From the NCBI RefSeq assembly GCF_040939455.1, contig NC_134112.1:63877001-63941000 (forward strand): 64,000 nucleotides of DNA, in the 5' to 3' direction. Below are positions 1 through 57,256 of the stretch, piece after piece. Position numbers and translations under genes: made by a program. Under the pieces are notes generated by a model. That model was not told the origin of the DNA, searched no databases, and saw nothing but the letters and a program-made list of their open reading frames with translations. Origin of the DNA: Microcebus murinus (taxonomy: Eukaryota > Chordata > Mammalia > Primates > Cheirogaleidae). Positions within the stretch are counted from its first letter, which is position 1. Each line of letters opens with the position of its first letter.

Positions 1-44723
<44,723 letters not shown>

Positions 44724-44942
44724 GGCCGGTCCCTGCAGCCAAGGGGACGCAGCAGAGGAAGGGGAGAGGACGCCCGCCGAGCCGCCTGCCCTTTCTTCCC
44801 GTCTTCCTTTCTAGAGAGGTGGAAAGAAGAAAGGCAAATGTTCAGAGAGAGGAGAGGGGCCCTTTCATTTCCTGCCGCTCCCACGGAAGCGGGGGATGGG
44901 CTGGGGAGAGGAAAAAATCGCGCAGCCACTTTGTTCCCTCAC

Positions 44943-45115
44943 CCGGCTAGGCGAGCGCTCTCCGCGCTCCTGGCAGCCCCCGAGCCCAAAGAAGGGAATT
45001 AGAAAGTTTAGCCTTGGGAGGAACCGAGGGAGGCGCCTCTGCTCATGCGCACTCGGGGCGCGGGGGCCGAGGGGGCGGGCGGCCGCAACTTGGCGGGGAG
45101 GGGGTGAGGTCCGGG
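44943..45115 (-). other. LAMB1: Putative LAMB1 untranslated exon 1
   Basis: Inferred, not proven. A good donor GCCGG|GTGAGG lies at 44941-44942 on the minus strand, and a convincing acceptor (pyrimidine tract, CTGCAG) lies at 44733-44734 just before the start codon, which would define a 210-nt intron 1. Human LAMB1 also has a non-coding first exon. The right edge is a guess from a TATA-like TTAAAAC near 45146. Confidence 0.45.
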
Positions 45116-45349
45116 TCCCACCCCCAGGGGCGCCTCTTTTGTTTTAAGGCCGCGTCCGCGGTTTCTGCCGGGGCTGGGCTCCTCCAGGTGCCGGGCGGGA
45201 CGGCGGGTCGGCCACCGGGTGCGCGTCCCGACGGCGGCGCGCGGGGCGGGATGTGCCGGGGCTGGTCTCCCAGGTAGGCGCTCACTTCGGCTAGCCAGGG
45301 GGGCCGGCCGGGACCTCCCGTGGACTCGGGCATTTACATTCGTGAGCAG

Positions 45350-45356
45350 TGAGTCA
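45350..45356. promoter_or_regulatory. AP-1-like site upstream of LAMB1
   Basis: Perfect TGAGTCA about 235 bp upstream of the inferred start region. AP-1 consensus sites are functional in many extracellular-matrix promoters. A 7-mer is weak evidence alone. Confidence 0.3.
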
Positions 45357-47769
45357 CCGAAAGGTGCTCCAGGCTACAAACTCTCGCTCCGAGCGCTCGA
45401 GGAAGGCGGGTTAACCCTTTGGAAAGAGGGTCGACCTGTCGAGTTTGTTCTTCAGAAAGTGAACCCCGCCTCCCGGCCCGCAGGATCAAGGAGGCTGGGA
45501 TGAGCGCGACACGTGCAACGCCTTCCCGCCAAGGAGGGAAACTGCTGGCCACTGCGCATTCTTTGCTCACACATTTATTCAGGACCTACGTATAGTCCCT
45601 GCTACCCAGGTGGCCTCGGCATTGAATTAGCCATCTAGTTGTTTTTTTAAAAAATCTACTTCCTACCTGAATCCAGACGATGGCTTTAATTCGGGTAATT
45701 TCTCGAATGACACTATTGTGAGTGACTCCCTTTTCCACCTTCACCGTGGAAGGTGGAGCCACCAAGCTGGAGCTCTCTCATGAGCGCGCTTCTCCACAGG
45801 ACACAAGTGGGGAGAAGGCCTCGAACCAGAGTCTGTAACAGCACAGCGTGTGACCTGGCCAGTTAAACGGGTTCGCCATCTTCTGGGGCTTGGAAGAGGT
45901 TGATGACCGGATCCCACCACCCTTTCTGTGAATTAGCCCAACTCTGCTGCACTTAGCAATGGATGGAGGCCAAGCCTGAGTTTTCTTTAGTTGTGCTCTG
46001 GGCGAATGAAGGAAGCATAGTTCGGTCAGTCAGGAGACTTTGCTTGTTTTCCAGCAAACTCAGGGAGAAGGGTGTAAGTGGCTAGCTGGTCAGTTTTTAA
46101 CTTAGCTGCAATGAAGTAGGACCCAGGGACGTTTAATCATTAGACCACAGAGTAAGCTGCCCCACGAGTTTATAACCGTCCACCCATCTGAGGGAGGCAG
46201 GAGCCCCAGGTGTTGATGAGGCATTAATGATTCACCAAATCAGCACTTGCCCTGCTGCAGCCCGGGGAGATTTTGCCTCTCCGGAAACTTAGGGTCCTCG
46301 TGCTGGCTGGGCAGACCTGAGAGCCCCGAGGAAAGCCTGTGCTGCTGTGAGGGTCTAGTGTTGCAAGGGAGAGTCTTCAGAGCTTAATTAAAAGGAAAAT
46401 ATTAAAAGGCAAATCTCTTTTCTCCTTATTGAGCTTTTAATACCCTGGGCCAAAGTTTCATATTACAGGTTTTCATCCACACAAAGTGCAAGCGTCTTTC
46501 AGCCCTTGCTCTTTCTCGAGGCTGGCCTCTGCTCTCCCCGCAGCTGAGCCCTCCTTGCTGCTTGTGTCTCTGGTTGGTGTCATTCACCTTCGGCACTGTT
46601 GTAAAGCCGGCCTGCTCCCCTGCCCACCTCACTCTCAGCGGTAAATGGAACACTACTGAGAGAATTAGAGGGGTTGTTTTTGCCTCTGTGTGTGTGGCGG
46701 AGTGTGTGTATAACACTCACCTTCTGACCACTCCATGTGTGAGTTTATCTACCCCCATTCCAATCTTTCTCTTTTGTACTTTTGTACTCCTAGAAATGTC
46801 CCCTCCTCTCATCTACTATGACCAATGCCCTCACAAACTGCTAGATCTCCTCCCGTCTTAAGTAAAAACAAAACAAATCTTGCGTTTATCCTACACACCC
46901 CCTCTTTCTTCCTTTCCTCCCTTGACTTCTTAGTGCAGGTTCCTACAAGGATGGTTTGCACACCCATTCTCTGCTTTCTCCCAGTTTCTCCCTCACCCCA
47001 TTGCACAATGGCTTCCATCTTCACTGTTGTTTTTGCTAATCGGCACTAACTGCCACATGCAAAGGACATTTTCTTCCTGTGATCTTATTTAAATCTCTTT
47101 GTGGCATAAGCATCAGATGGTCACACCGTCTTTGTGACTCCCTTCTCCTTGGCTTCTAGGAACACAATTCCAAGATTTTCCCACAGGACTTTGCCCCTCT
47201 TCCATGTCCCTTGCTCTTCTGATATCTTAACCATTGGTGTCTTCTTTTCCCTCTACACACTGTCACCCACTTGGTCTTGGTGCCCCTGCCCCAGTCTATA
47301 TGTCTGGCTTGTACCTTGCTTGGAAGGTACAATTTACCTTCCAATTTACATCCAATTTCAGGCCATTGAATATCCTACTTTGATGACTTATGAAATTCAT
47401 GTTTTGAAAAACTAAGTTCATCTCTCCACCCAACCCTCATAGAACAAAATATGTTCCTTCTTCTGTTTCCCATTTCAATTATTGGCGCCATGATCCAACC
47501 CTTAGCTCAAGAGAGAATCCTGGGAATAAGACTGGCTGCATGATTAGCAGGACACAAATGTAGAGCCCCTATATCAATAATGTGACGACAATGACATAGC
47601 ATGCCCCAAATCTAGCATGGGACTCCTCGGGTGGGGTGGGTTGGGGTGAGGTGGCTGTGCAACTGCACAAGTCACATGCCCATGAAGCCAGCCCAGCCTG
47701 GGAATCATGGACAGTCACCTCCTCCCCTATCACCAGGTCCTGCCATTTCTACTTTCCTAGCAACTAGCC

Positions 47770-48095
47770 GTCATGTCCCCTTGCTCCAACCTCCTTGCCC
47801 TGTCCCGGTATTCAGCCTTTCCTTGTGTCTGGCTGAATGCCTGCAGCAGCCCCCTGGCTGGGCTTCCTACTTCCAGACTCTTTCCTCTCCAGTCTAAGCC
47901 TCTCAGAAGGATTTTTTAGAAACACAACTTTGATCATGTCATTCCCTTGTTTGAAAACTTTCAATGGCATCCCTCTGCTCTTTCCCCCTACATGACGCAT
48001 TTTATACCTTCTCGACTTTCTCTCTGCTATGTGGGCCCTCCTTGACCTTGTCGATTTAGTGAGCTACAATGCATCTTTGAAGACTCTATTTAAAC
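47770..48095 (+). repeat. L2 LINE fragment
   Basis: Contains aactttgatcatgtcattcc, cttgtttgaaaactttcaatgg and tgggccctccttgacct, resembling the L2 3' region. Confidence 0.55.
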
Positions 48096-49359
48096 CTGAC
48101 TTTTTTTTTTTAAAGTATGACAATTTTGCTTTAATTTATAGACATTACGATTTTCACAAAATGCAAAGGAATTTGATATGATTAGTTATAAAAGGAATTT
48201 TTCTTAGAAAAATTAACAATTAGACTCAGAATAAATCAGGTGATTTAAGGCTTCTTAGATCAACTCTGGAAAAATTTCTAATTGACTCTCATTTAAGGTT
48301 AAATCAGCATATCAACTATTAGGACAAACCTAGCATTCTTTCCAAAATGTAAATAAAACATTAAAACACCCTGGTTCACAATAAACATGACTTTCTATGT
48401 GAACCTTTCCTCCAGCACCTTGTAAAAGCCTGTTACAGCATATATGACATAATGCCGTAACTATTTATGTCCTTATCTCCCCCAATAAACAGACAAGTGT
48501 TGTGTAACATTCATTTTTGCATTAATATTGTTTAGTACAACGTGAGGCACATCGCAGGTGCTCAATAATGTTTCTTTGATGATAGTAAATAAAGACTAGT
48601 CTCCATGCTTTAAAAACATCATTAAGTCTTAAATGCCCACTTTCTTTCTACCTTAATGAATTTCTAGTCAAGGAGAAAAATACCACCACTTGACTTGAGT
48701 TTATTTTAGGAATACTTCTAAATTTCACTCATGAACAAATTCTTATTATATTTCATACAATTTCCTCTGATTTCTAAGAATATTGTGAGTTTAGGAGGAA
48801 TGAATGTCTTTTGTCTGTAAGCCTGTCCAGGGCTGCACTCTGCCTGAGGACACAGACCTCTTGTCCTTACCTGGCACTACCTGTTTCAGCATAAGGCTGT
48901 CTTTCCTGGAGAATTCTGAAGCATTTTGAATGACAGATGGGATTGCAAATTGTTGGCTGTTCCATCTCAAAGAATGTGTGACAGTTGTCTTCCTAAGGCA
49001 TTTATTATTTTCATTAAACAAAACAAGAACCATTTTCAAGGTCACCTTCACTTTCACACAGTTCTAGAATGCCGCTTATGGGTTTTGTTTTAAATCCTGA
49101 TTGACAGTAAAATAACAAGGACATTACATTCTAGACTTTGATCTTTAGGTCCTGAAACTGTTTACATAACATTGTTCTTATGAAAAATGCTAGACTTTTG
49201 CTGTTTTGAAAATTAGATTTAAGTGTACCCTGTGAGATTCAGGATTGTTCTAGAAAGATAATTTCAATGACCAGTACAATTCAGGGCAAGTGTCATACAG
49301 TACTCTGTACATACCTCTTTTTTAATATGTAGGACAGTAAATTGTAGATTCGTTTAAAT

Positions 49360-49492
49360 GTCCTTGCCCCCAGGAGTTCTTTGAGGGCAGAGACTGTATT
49401 TTATTAGACTTTGTATTCCCATCAGGTGGCAGAGTTTCTAATATATTATAGACACTCAATATCTACTTGGATGAATAAATGAAGTTGCATAA
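49360..49492 (+). repeat. L2 3'-end fragment
   Basis: The text gagggcagagactgtatttt and the terminal atgaataaatgaag match the L2 tail. Confidence 0.6.
49419..49432 (+). promoter_or_regulatory. CTCF-core-like site near an L2 fragment
   Basis: CCATCAGGTGGCAG agrees with the CTCF core at all but one position. It lies in sequence that looks like an L2 3' end, so it may be incidental. Confidence 0.25.
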
Positions 49493-50008
49493 CCTTTCTT
49501 TATAACTGTTAAGGGAACACAGAGGTCATTACTGTTACCCTCTATAATATGGAAACCATCAGGGCCTGAATCTGGCAGGGAATCAAGGCATTTCAAGTCT
49601 CGGCCCATATAATATTAATAGAAACTTATTTGAGCTTGTGTTAACGTCCATTCTCCGTTCATCTGGTAACATCACTTGGATGTTCCTAGAGGGACTGGTC
49701 GTCTCACATTTGCAGCCCACATGATTTGCATGAGGCTGATCCCTCCATAAGCGCCAGGCTGTCCTTCATCTCCATCTCCCTCTTTCCAGTGATTGGTTCA
49801 GAGATCAGGATGCAACTCAAATTTTCCAGTTAGGGTGACTTTGGGATTTCTGTTGAAATTCCTGGAGGGAACCCCCCCTCTTTCCCCCTGGACTTGGAAT
49901 TATGTGATGTCAGCCTGGAACTGGGAGAAGCTGCTTGAGACTGGAGCCAACACACAAAAAAACAAAACCAAGGGAACCAGGATGAGCCCTTGAGGACTAC
50001 CATGGAGT

Positions 50009-50357
50009 GAGTTAGTTTCTATTCTTTTTTTTCTTTTCTTTTCCCTTCTTTCTTTCTTATTTATTTATTTAGATAAAGTCTTGCTCTGTTGCCCAGGCTA
50101 GAGTGAGTGCCGTGGCATCAGCCTAGCTCACAGCAACCTCAAACTCCCGGGCTCAAGCGATCCTCCTGCCTCAGCCTCCCGAGTAGCTGGGACCACAGGC
50201 ACATGCCACCACACCCAACTAGTTTTTTCTATTTTTTAGTAAAAACAGGGCCTCAACTCTTGCTCAGGCTGGTCTCCAACCCCTGATCTCAAGCGATCCT
50301 TCCACCTCAGTCTCCCAGAGTGTTAGGATTACAGGCGCGAGCCACCATACCCAGCTG
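50009..50357 (-). mobile_element. Alu element
   Basis: Antisense Alu with a long pyrimidine-rich tail (plus strand) and linker shortened to aactagttttttctatttt. Target duplication accatggagt at 49999-50008 and 50358-50367. Confidence 0.92.
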
Positions 50358-50485
50358 ACCATGGAGTATCTTGATCCAGCTGTGCCTGAAGTCAGCACAT
50401 GTTACCTTAGCCAATACATTTTTCAAGACATGTAGCATGAGAAAGATATAAACCTTTGTTGTCTTTAGCCTGACATTTGGGAGCC

Positions 50486-50975
50486 TTTTTTTTTTTTTTT
50501 TTTTTTTTTAACGGCAGCACAATCTAGTTTATATTGACAGAAGCAGGCAGGTCTTTATCAAGACCGTTTTAAAAATAGTCATCTGCCTATTCTTAAATGT
50601 CTCGAAAAAGATGTTACAAATGACAGTATCCAGATCTATATTTGAATGTTTTAAGATAGTCACTAAAATAGGCACAAGAAAGCCTAATTCAAGCTTTTAC
50701 AGGCTTTCTGCAAGACTGCATATTCATAGCATTTCACCTCCCAAGAAGGTAGCTTCAAGGCCTGATGGGAGATAGAGTGGCATTTTATGTCTACTCATCT
50801 ATGCCCATAAATTTCAAACCTTTTTTTAAAAGTTCTAATCTATATTTAACAGGAATGCCTAACTGGGGCAAGTTTTTTCAGTTCACTATTTATTGTTTAT
50901 GAATTTTAGCACCAGGTTGCTAACCTGGCTCTTTAAAAATGAGTAGGAGAGAGAGTCATGTCTGAGAAAGGGCTA
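50486..50975 (-). pseudogene. Possible 3'-UTR-derived retrocopy
   Basis: A T24 run at 50486-50509 (poly(A) on the minus strand) directly follows unique text, with AATATAAA about 20 nt before the A-run as a possible variant polyadenylation signal. No known repeat or coding sequence is recognised in the body. A weak 8-bp match gggagcct flanks it. The right edge is uncertain. Confidence 0.3.
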
Positions 50976-52529
50976 GGGAGCCTAGGGACAGCTCTTTTAT
51001 CAGATTCATAGCAGGATTAACTTAAATATAGTCAATTAAACACTTCAAGACTTGAATACTAGTCATGAACCCAAGCTTCATTTTTCTGGCATATTATATC
51101 TTTACCTTCACTCATGAGTGAATCACCCTATTTATTGAAAAACACTGATGTCAAATTGAATAGACAGCTGACGCTCAGTGGTTGATACTTATTAAATTTG
51201 AGACACACTTTTCTTAACTAAAACTCAGTTCATCTTACAGCAATCCACCTAAAAGTGTATTTTAAAGATTATTTTGAAAATTTTATTTTAGCCAAGGGTA
51301 CTTACTCCAGCTTTGTAAGGATGCTGAAATTCAGTAAAAGCCAGGCGAATAAAGGATTTTATTTCAATGTTTTTTAGTCTTCTTTAACTCTGCTTTAAAA
51401 AAAAAAATCCAGATTCTTTCTCTATTTGAAAGGTCAAGTCCAGCTCCTGGTGAGCCCCTGAAGTCCCCACCCCATGAGTTCCTAGTTCTGTGCTTGACAC
51501 ATAGTTGGTACTTAGGAAGTACTTGTTGAATGAAAAGGTGCTTCTTGTTTAACTTATATTTTGAACCTATTAAGGTTCAGGCAATATTTGTACCAGAGGC
51601 CCAAAGTGATAGGTTTGCAGCAAGAGAGTAGATTGTACTATTTCATAGTTCTGGGTTATTAATTATTACCTAGGGTGATCCAGGAAACTGGATTTAATTA
51701 GCAAGTTAAACACTCCACTACTGTTATTGGTTGCTTGAACTGAGACCGGATGCTAATTCCCAAACCATTCTTTTTACCCTGGGAAGACATGGATCTTTTC
51801 CATGAGCCCATTTCAGAAGTGATGGAAATGCTAGTAAAAGCTATCTCCTCTCTCTCAAGTAGCAATGGTCTTGCGGCCTCTCTCCCAACCGTAATGCCCT
51901 TGGCCTTCTAGATGAATTAACTCTACAACTGCAGTTCCTCTGAAAGAAAAAGCCTGCTCTTCTGGAAAGAGAGCATTTATTTCATCGTAGCTGCTGCACT
52001 TGCCGCTACCCAGGCTGCTAATCAGATTTATGAAGGCCAGCCCACCCAGAGCTGAGTGCTGCGTTTTTATCACATCAGAAACAAGTCAGCACTAGGTCTC
52101 ACTCCAGGATTAGTGCTGTTTCAGATATCGGGCTGTTTGCCAGGCAAAGATGTTGTAGGATGTGTTTGTTCTCTGCAGAATGGCTAATGACATGCTGCTG
52201 TTAGCCTCCAGTCTAGTGAGACTCTAGGACTAAATGATTTCTATTTGGAAATCATGAAATAAAGGGCTGACAATTCAGTCATCTACCCAAAGGACTTTTT
52301 AATCTAGGTGGGGATAGTCACCATTATTTGGTTGACCTTGCAGGTCCACCTATCTACCTTAAGTCTTATCAGCAACATAACTTTCATTGTTTAGCGAGCA
52401 ATTCTTGAGCACCTATTATGTGCCAAGCACTGTAGTGTACTAATGGTATATAGTCTACATGTAGAGAAGACTAGGGTTATCTCAAGTATATATGCTATTG
52501 GTAAAATACAGAGGGTTAGAGTTTAACAT

Positions 52530-52760
52530 GATGGAAGAACATAATTTTCTATTTCTATAAACATATTTATATAAACAAACACATGTAAATCATAAAGTTC
52601 TAGAAGGAGGCATAGCAAATGGTAACAGTAGGTACTTTCGGGGAGGGTATAGGGACTGTATATGAGGTGGGGGGTTAAAGGAGACTCTGGACTTACCTTT
52701 TCAAAAAACAAAAAGGATGTATAATATTTTTCTGTAACTGGTATAATTAAAAACAAATTC
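52530..52760 (+). repeat. Old L1 3'-UTR-like fragment
   Basis: The order of ggtaacagtaggtactttcg, ggggttaaaggagactctgg and ttttctgtaactgg resembles the L1M 3' end. Weak. Confidence 0.4.
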
Positions 52761-52941
52761 TAACCAAAAATATATTCTGAAGTATAAATATTTGTTATAC
52801 TTTGAAGAAAGTAAGCAATAAATGTTAAGTCTGGGTTCTTTCTTTGAAATACAAATTCAAAGGTCTATGGAATTAAAATTCACTATTTATTCATAGTCAC
52901 TAATGGATTTACTAAACACAAGCTCTTAAAGTGGAACCCTT

Positions 52942-53305
<364 letters not shown>

Positions 53306-53399
53306 AAAGTGGAACCCTGGTGAATCACATCACTTCTGTATGCCTCAATTTCCTTATCTGTGAAACAAGTACAAAGTTCAGATGCCTTAATCTGTATAC

Positions 53400-53945
53400 A
53401 GACTCTTTAAAATCTGGCCCTATATAATCTTCTTTGTCTCTGCATTCTCTGCCTATCAGCTTCCCCCTCCCACCCTTGATATACTCACAATCGCAAAAGT
53501 CAAACCCAGTTTTTTGGCTCCTACAGTTCCTTCTATCTGGAATGCCTTCTCCTTCTCTGCCAAGCAAGCTTTTACTTATGTTCAAAGCCCAGCTCTGATA
53601 GCATGTCACATGTGGAACCCTCTCAACCCCGCTGCCCAGGCACAATACTTGGGCATATGCCTACTGGAGAGCGTCTTTCTAGATCGGGCTAGAATGGATG
53701 TGCCACGAGACCAGGCACCCCAACCCTCATACCCACTGCTGTGTCCCCAGCACTAGCAGAGCACGTTGGAGGTGTGCGATGAGTATTAGTCAAATCAGTG
53801 GTCAGTGCATGTATATATTTTTCTTATGTGCTACATTGCAAGTGCCTTGAGAACATCGTAGTTTCCCTAGCACAGAGCTGGCACCTGGCAGGGGCTCATC
53901 GGATACTTGCCAAGAGCATTCAGGGACAAAAGAATAAATGCCTGG
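53400..53945 (+). repeat. L2 LINE fragments
   Basis: The text ttctatctggaatgccttct, gtgtccccagcactagcaga and agagctggcacctggcag is typical of L2 3' ends, possibly two overlapping copies. Confidence 0.55.
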
Positions 53946-54339
53946 GACTATGCCCATTGTGCTTTCTGGGGAGGAATTATTCACAGATAATTCTCTAGCC
54001 AGAATGAGTCATAGCCAATACACATTAGTACTTCAAAAAGCATATAGCATGTTTTGCTTTATTCAGAGGTAAATACAGAAAAGTGAGCAGTTTGCTGTGA
54101 TTTAGATACATGAAGTATTACTACATAAAATATTAACTCTACATAAACTTATTCAGTGACCTTCTCTGTACAGTAACAAGAGTATGATCTACCATGAAGA
54201 CTACCGAGAAGTGATTGTACGTTCACAATCATGCCAGAGGCTCAAGGTGGTGATACCACCATGTTAAGTCAAAGTCCCCAAGTCTTAGTCACCTCATCTG
54301 TAGTGAGGCTCAGGAGGACACTAGCGTAAATGATTATTG

Positions 54340-54640
54340 GTAAGGTAAAATTGTACCTTTCTGGAGGGAAAGTTGATATATTAAAATTTTATATAAAACT
54401 TTGATTTTGATTGGGAAAACATGCCAATTATGCATATAAAGAAGTTTATAATATTGTCTATAATAGAAAAACTGGAAATAACCCAAATGACCAGCAATAG
54501 ATTAGTTAAAATAACTATGCTGGACCCATGTAATGCAATACCAAATGGTTGCCTAAAAAGATAGAGTCTATTTCTATAAATGTGGGGGGGAGGAGCAGCA
54601 GGTTCCAATTACAAAAAAGTATGTACATTATATGTGTATA
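54340..54640 (+). repeat. Old L1 3' fragment
   Basis: The text aaaaactggaaataacccaa, tgaccagcaatagattagtt and acccatgtaatgcaatacca resembles the L1M 3' UTR. Confidence 0.6.
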
Positions 54641-56378
54641 ATTCTTGAGGGATAAAAGCCCCCCAGGAATCATCTGTAGAGCCCAGAATATTTTGATTTT
54701 TTTCTATAATAAACATGTATAGCCCTTGTTCTAATAAAACATTTCAAAATTAAGAGTTTCCTGTGGATATATTTTCAAAAAGGACCTTTTACATTTAGAA
54801 GTGAAGTTTATTTTAATAGACTCAACAGTGAGATTGGACAATGTTTGTATTCCCAAGGAAGGGTCTTCTGGCCAGAGAAAACCAAGAAACTGGAGTTTGA
54901 GTTAGGAGGAAGTGTTATGGTATGTTTGGGTTTGAATGCAATGTTATAGTAGCCATGATTGATTTTTTTAACCACTTCCTTTGCTCCTAATGTTCCAATC
55001 AAAATATAGTAAGCTGTGTTTAGAGCAGAGAAAGTTGTTTTTTTCCCTTATAGAAAAATGTGCTTATGTAAACGCTTAAATCTTTCAAATTGCTTGTGTA
55101 TTAGAATTGCCCCCCACTGTGGGTTGAAAGAAAATCAAGTTTAAGGAGAAAATTATACACATTCTTATATATCTGCTGTATAGACTATGATGGCAATCTG
55201 AAGAATTACAAAACTAAGATTTTAAGAAGGAAAAAATTATCCTTTAAATCATGTCTAAATAGGTTGGTTTTTTAAATAGTGATTTGTATTATAAAAAGTG
55301 TTAGACTTTCTGTTTCTAAGTAAAAGCAATTTTTCTCTTAATCCTGAATATTTGATCTTTTCCATTCATATTTTGTCTTCCCTAGATGAATCATACTGCA
55401 GTATGTCCAACACAAAGCTAAACCTGAATGTCACAGAGATCCAAGTGTTAATCTTTAGATATGGAAATGTTTATACAGCTTTCCAAGCTTTGAGCTTCTT
55501 CCCATGGTACAAATCTTTGGAATTCTCAAACACTGGTTTGGCTGTTAGATTTGTAGGCTCCATTTAACTTCTATTTCTAATCCTTTCTAGAAAGTTCACA
55601 GTAAGTTATATCTTTAGTTGGGTCAATAAACTGAGAATCAAGAGAAAGTTTTGAGTTAAATTAGATACTCACTTTAACAGAGGTAATAATCAGGATTTCC
55701 ATTTGGGTTATTACAAAGTCCTAGGAATTAGTTGTATGTTGCATAGAACTAGGGTTCCCAACCAAGCAATTCTTCTAGTTGTTAGGTTTATTTTTTGCTT
55801 TCCTTTATAGAAAAATGAATTTTGTTGAATGAATGGATTTTGTAACATAGAGCTTAATATCTATAATTTGGCTTCCTTTGTTATTTACTTGTGCAGCCCT
55901 AGCTTAAAAACAGCATGGAAAGTTTTGAGGACTCTTAAAATAATTCTATGGATTGTATTTAATAGCTACAACTGTATGTTTGCTTAGTTGGCTACTCTCA
56001 AAAGACATACTAGTCCCAAAATATACATTTGTGTACAACAACATTTCTAAGAAAGTATTTCTATTTGGTTAGCTACTTTGTTTTTTTTCAAGCAGAATTA
56101 CTTCCTGTGAAATGTTTCACATGTCCAAAATATTTAGCTTATAGATCATTTATGTAAAGAAATCGGTTATTTTAAGAAAACGGTTCACTGTATTTGGTGG
56201 ACCATTTACTAGACCTAACACCAGCTTAAAAAGTTGTCTTGAAAGAGTGCAACGGATTGAGCATTGACCCAGGGTACATTTCCTATCACGCTTGTCCTGG
56301 CGTTTCTGCCAACTAGCTGAGTGGCCCTGGCTAAGTTAACCTTAGTAGTCTTTAGAAAATAAGGGGATGGGACTAGGG

Positions 56379-56533
56379 CAGCAGTCCCTAATCTTTTTGG
56401 CACCAGGGACCTGTTTCATGGGAGACAATTTTTTTCAGACTGGAGGTGTGGGGTGACAGAGGAGCTCTACGGCCCTGTCCCTAACAGGCCACAGACTGGT
56501 ATAGGTCCCTGGCCTGGGGCTTGGGGACAGCAG
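56379..56533 (+). mobile_element. Short hAT-type DNA transposon remnant
   Basis: 155-bp element beginning cagcagtccctaatcttttt and ggcaccagggacctgtttca, ending ggcttggggacagcag. The 8-bp target duplication gactaggg at 56371-56378 and 56534-56541 is perfect and of hAT length. The internal part is deleted. Confidence 0.8.
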
Positions 56534-56575
56534 GACTAGGGAATTTTTCAAATCTCTTGCATTTTAGAATTTCTT

Positions 56576-56901
56576 TTTTTTTTGTTTGAGACACAGTCTC
56601 ACTCTGTTGCCTGGACTAGAGTGCCATCACATCAGCCTAGCTCACAGCAACCTCAAAGTCCTGGGCTCAAGCGATCCTCCTGCCTCAGCCTCCTCCAAGT
56701 AACTGGGACTACAAGCATGCGCCACCATGCCCAGCTAATTTTTTATATATTTTTAGTTGGCCAATTAATTTTTCTATTTTTAGTAGAAACGTGGAGTCTT
56801 GCACTTGCTCAGGCTGGTTTCGAACTCCTGACCTTGAGCCATCCTCCCACCTTGGCCTCCCAGAGTGTTAGGAGTATAGGCGTGAGCCACCGGGCCTAGC
56901 C
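56576..56901 (-). mobile_element. Strepsirrhine-type Alu
   Basis: Antisense copy with linker complement agttggccaattaattttt. The 17-bp target duplication gcattttagaatttctt at 56559-56575 and 56902-56918 is perfect. Confidence 0.95.
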
Positions 56902-57242
56902 GCATTTTAGAATTTCTTAAACCTCTTTTCTGAATGAGAAGCAACGTCTGGGAGAAAATCATGTGAGAGCTCACGCCTGCATCTAGAGTCTCTAAAAAAC
57001 ATTTGCCCAGCTATATCTAGTACTTTCCTGACACAGTTATTGTATCTTTTCCCATCAGGTAATACACTAAAGGTAATAAATTCCAGCTGGTAGATATTAA
57101 GATTTTTGTTAAACTGAATATTTTGTAGGCTAAATATTTCAAAGCCTTCACTGTAAGGAAGTAACAGAACTGAAGGTTAGATTTTAATTCTTGGTGCCAT
57201 GTTGGGAAGGCTGGAGAGGGCTTTGAAATACAGCACAATCTG

Positions 57243-57256
57243 TTGCCACCTAGTGA
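57243..57256 (-). promoter_or_regulatory. CTCF-core-like site in LAMB1 upstream flank
   Basis: On the minus strand the bases read TCACTAGGTGGCAA, agreeing with the CTCF core CCASYAGRKGGCRS at 12 of 14 positions. It lies between LAMB1 and where LAMB4 is expected, so a boundary role is possible but untested. Confidence 0.35.

Noticed and set aside
45440..45475. Possible retinoic-acid response element upstream of LAMB1
   Set aside because: Mouse Lamb1 is known for one, but I see only a single GGTTCA half-site and no clean direct repeat with standard spacing.
45736..45760. Small palindrome ccaccttc...gaaggtgg
   Set aside because: Short arms and a GC-rich setting; likely chance.
48100..48500. 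T-run followed by AT-rich unique sequence, possible second retrocopy
   Set aside because: Only an 11-base T-run, no target duplication found and no recognisable mRNA.
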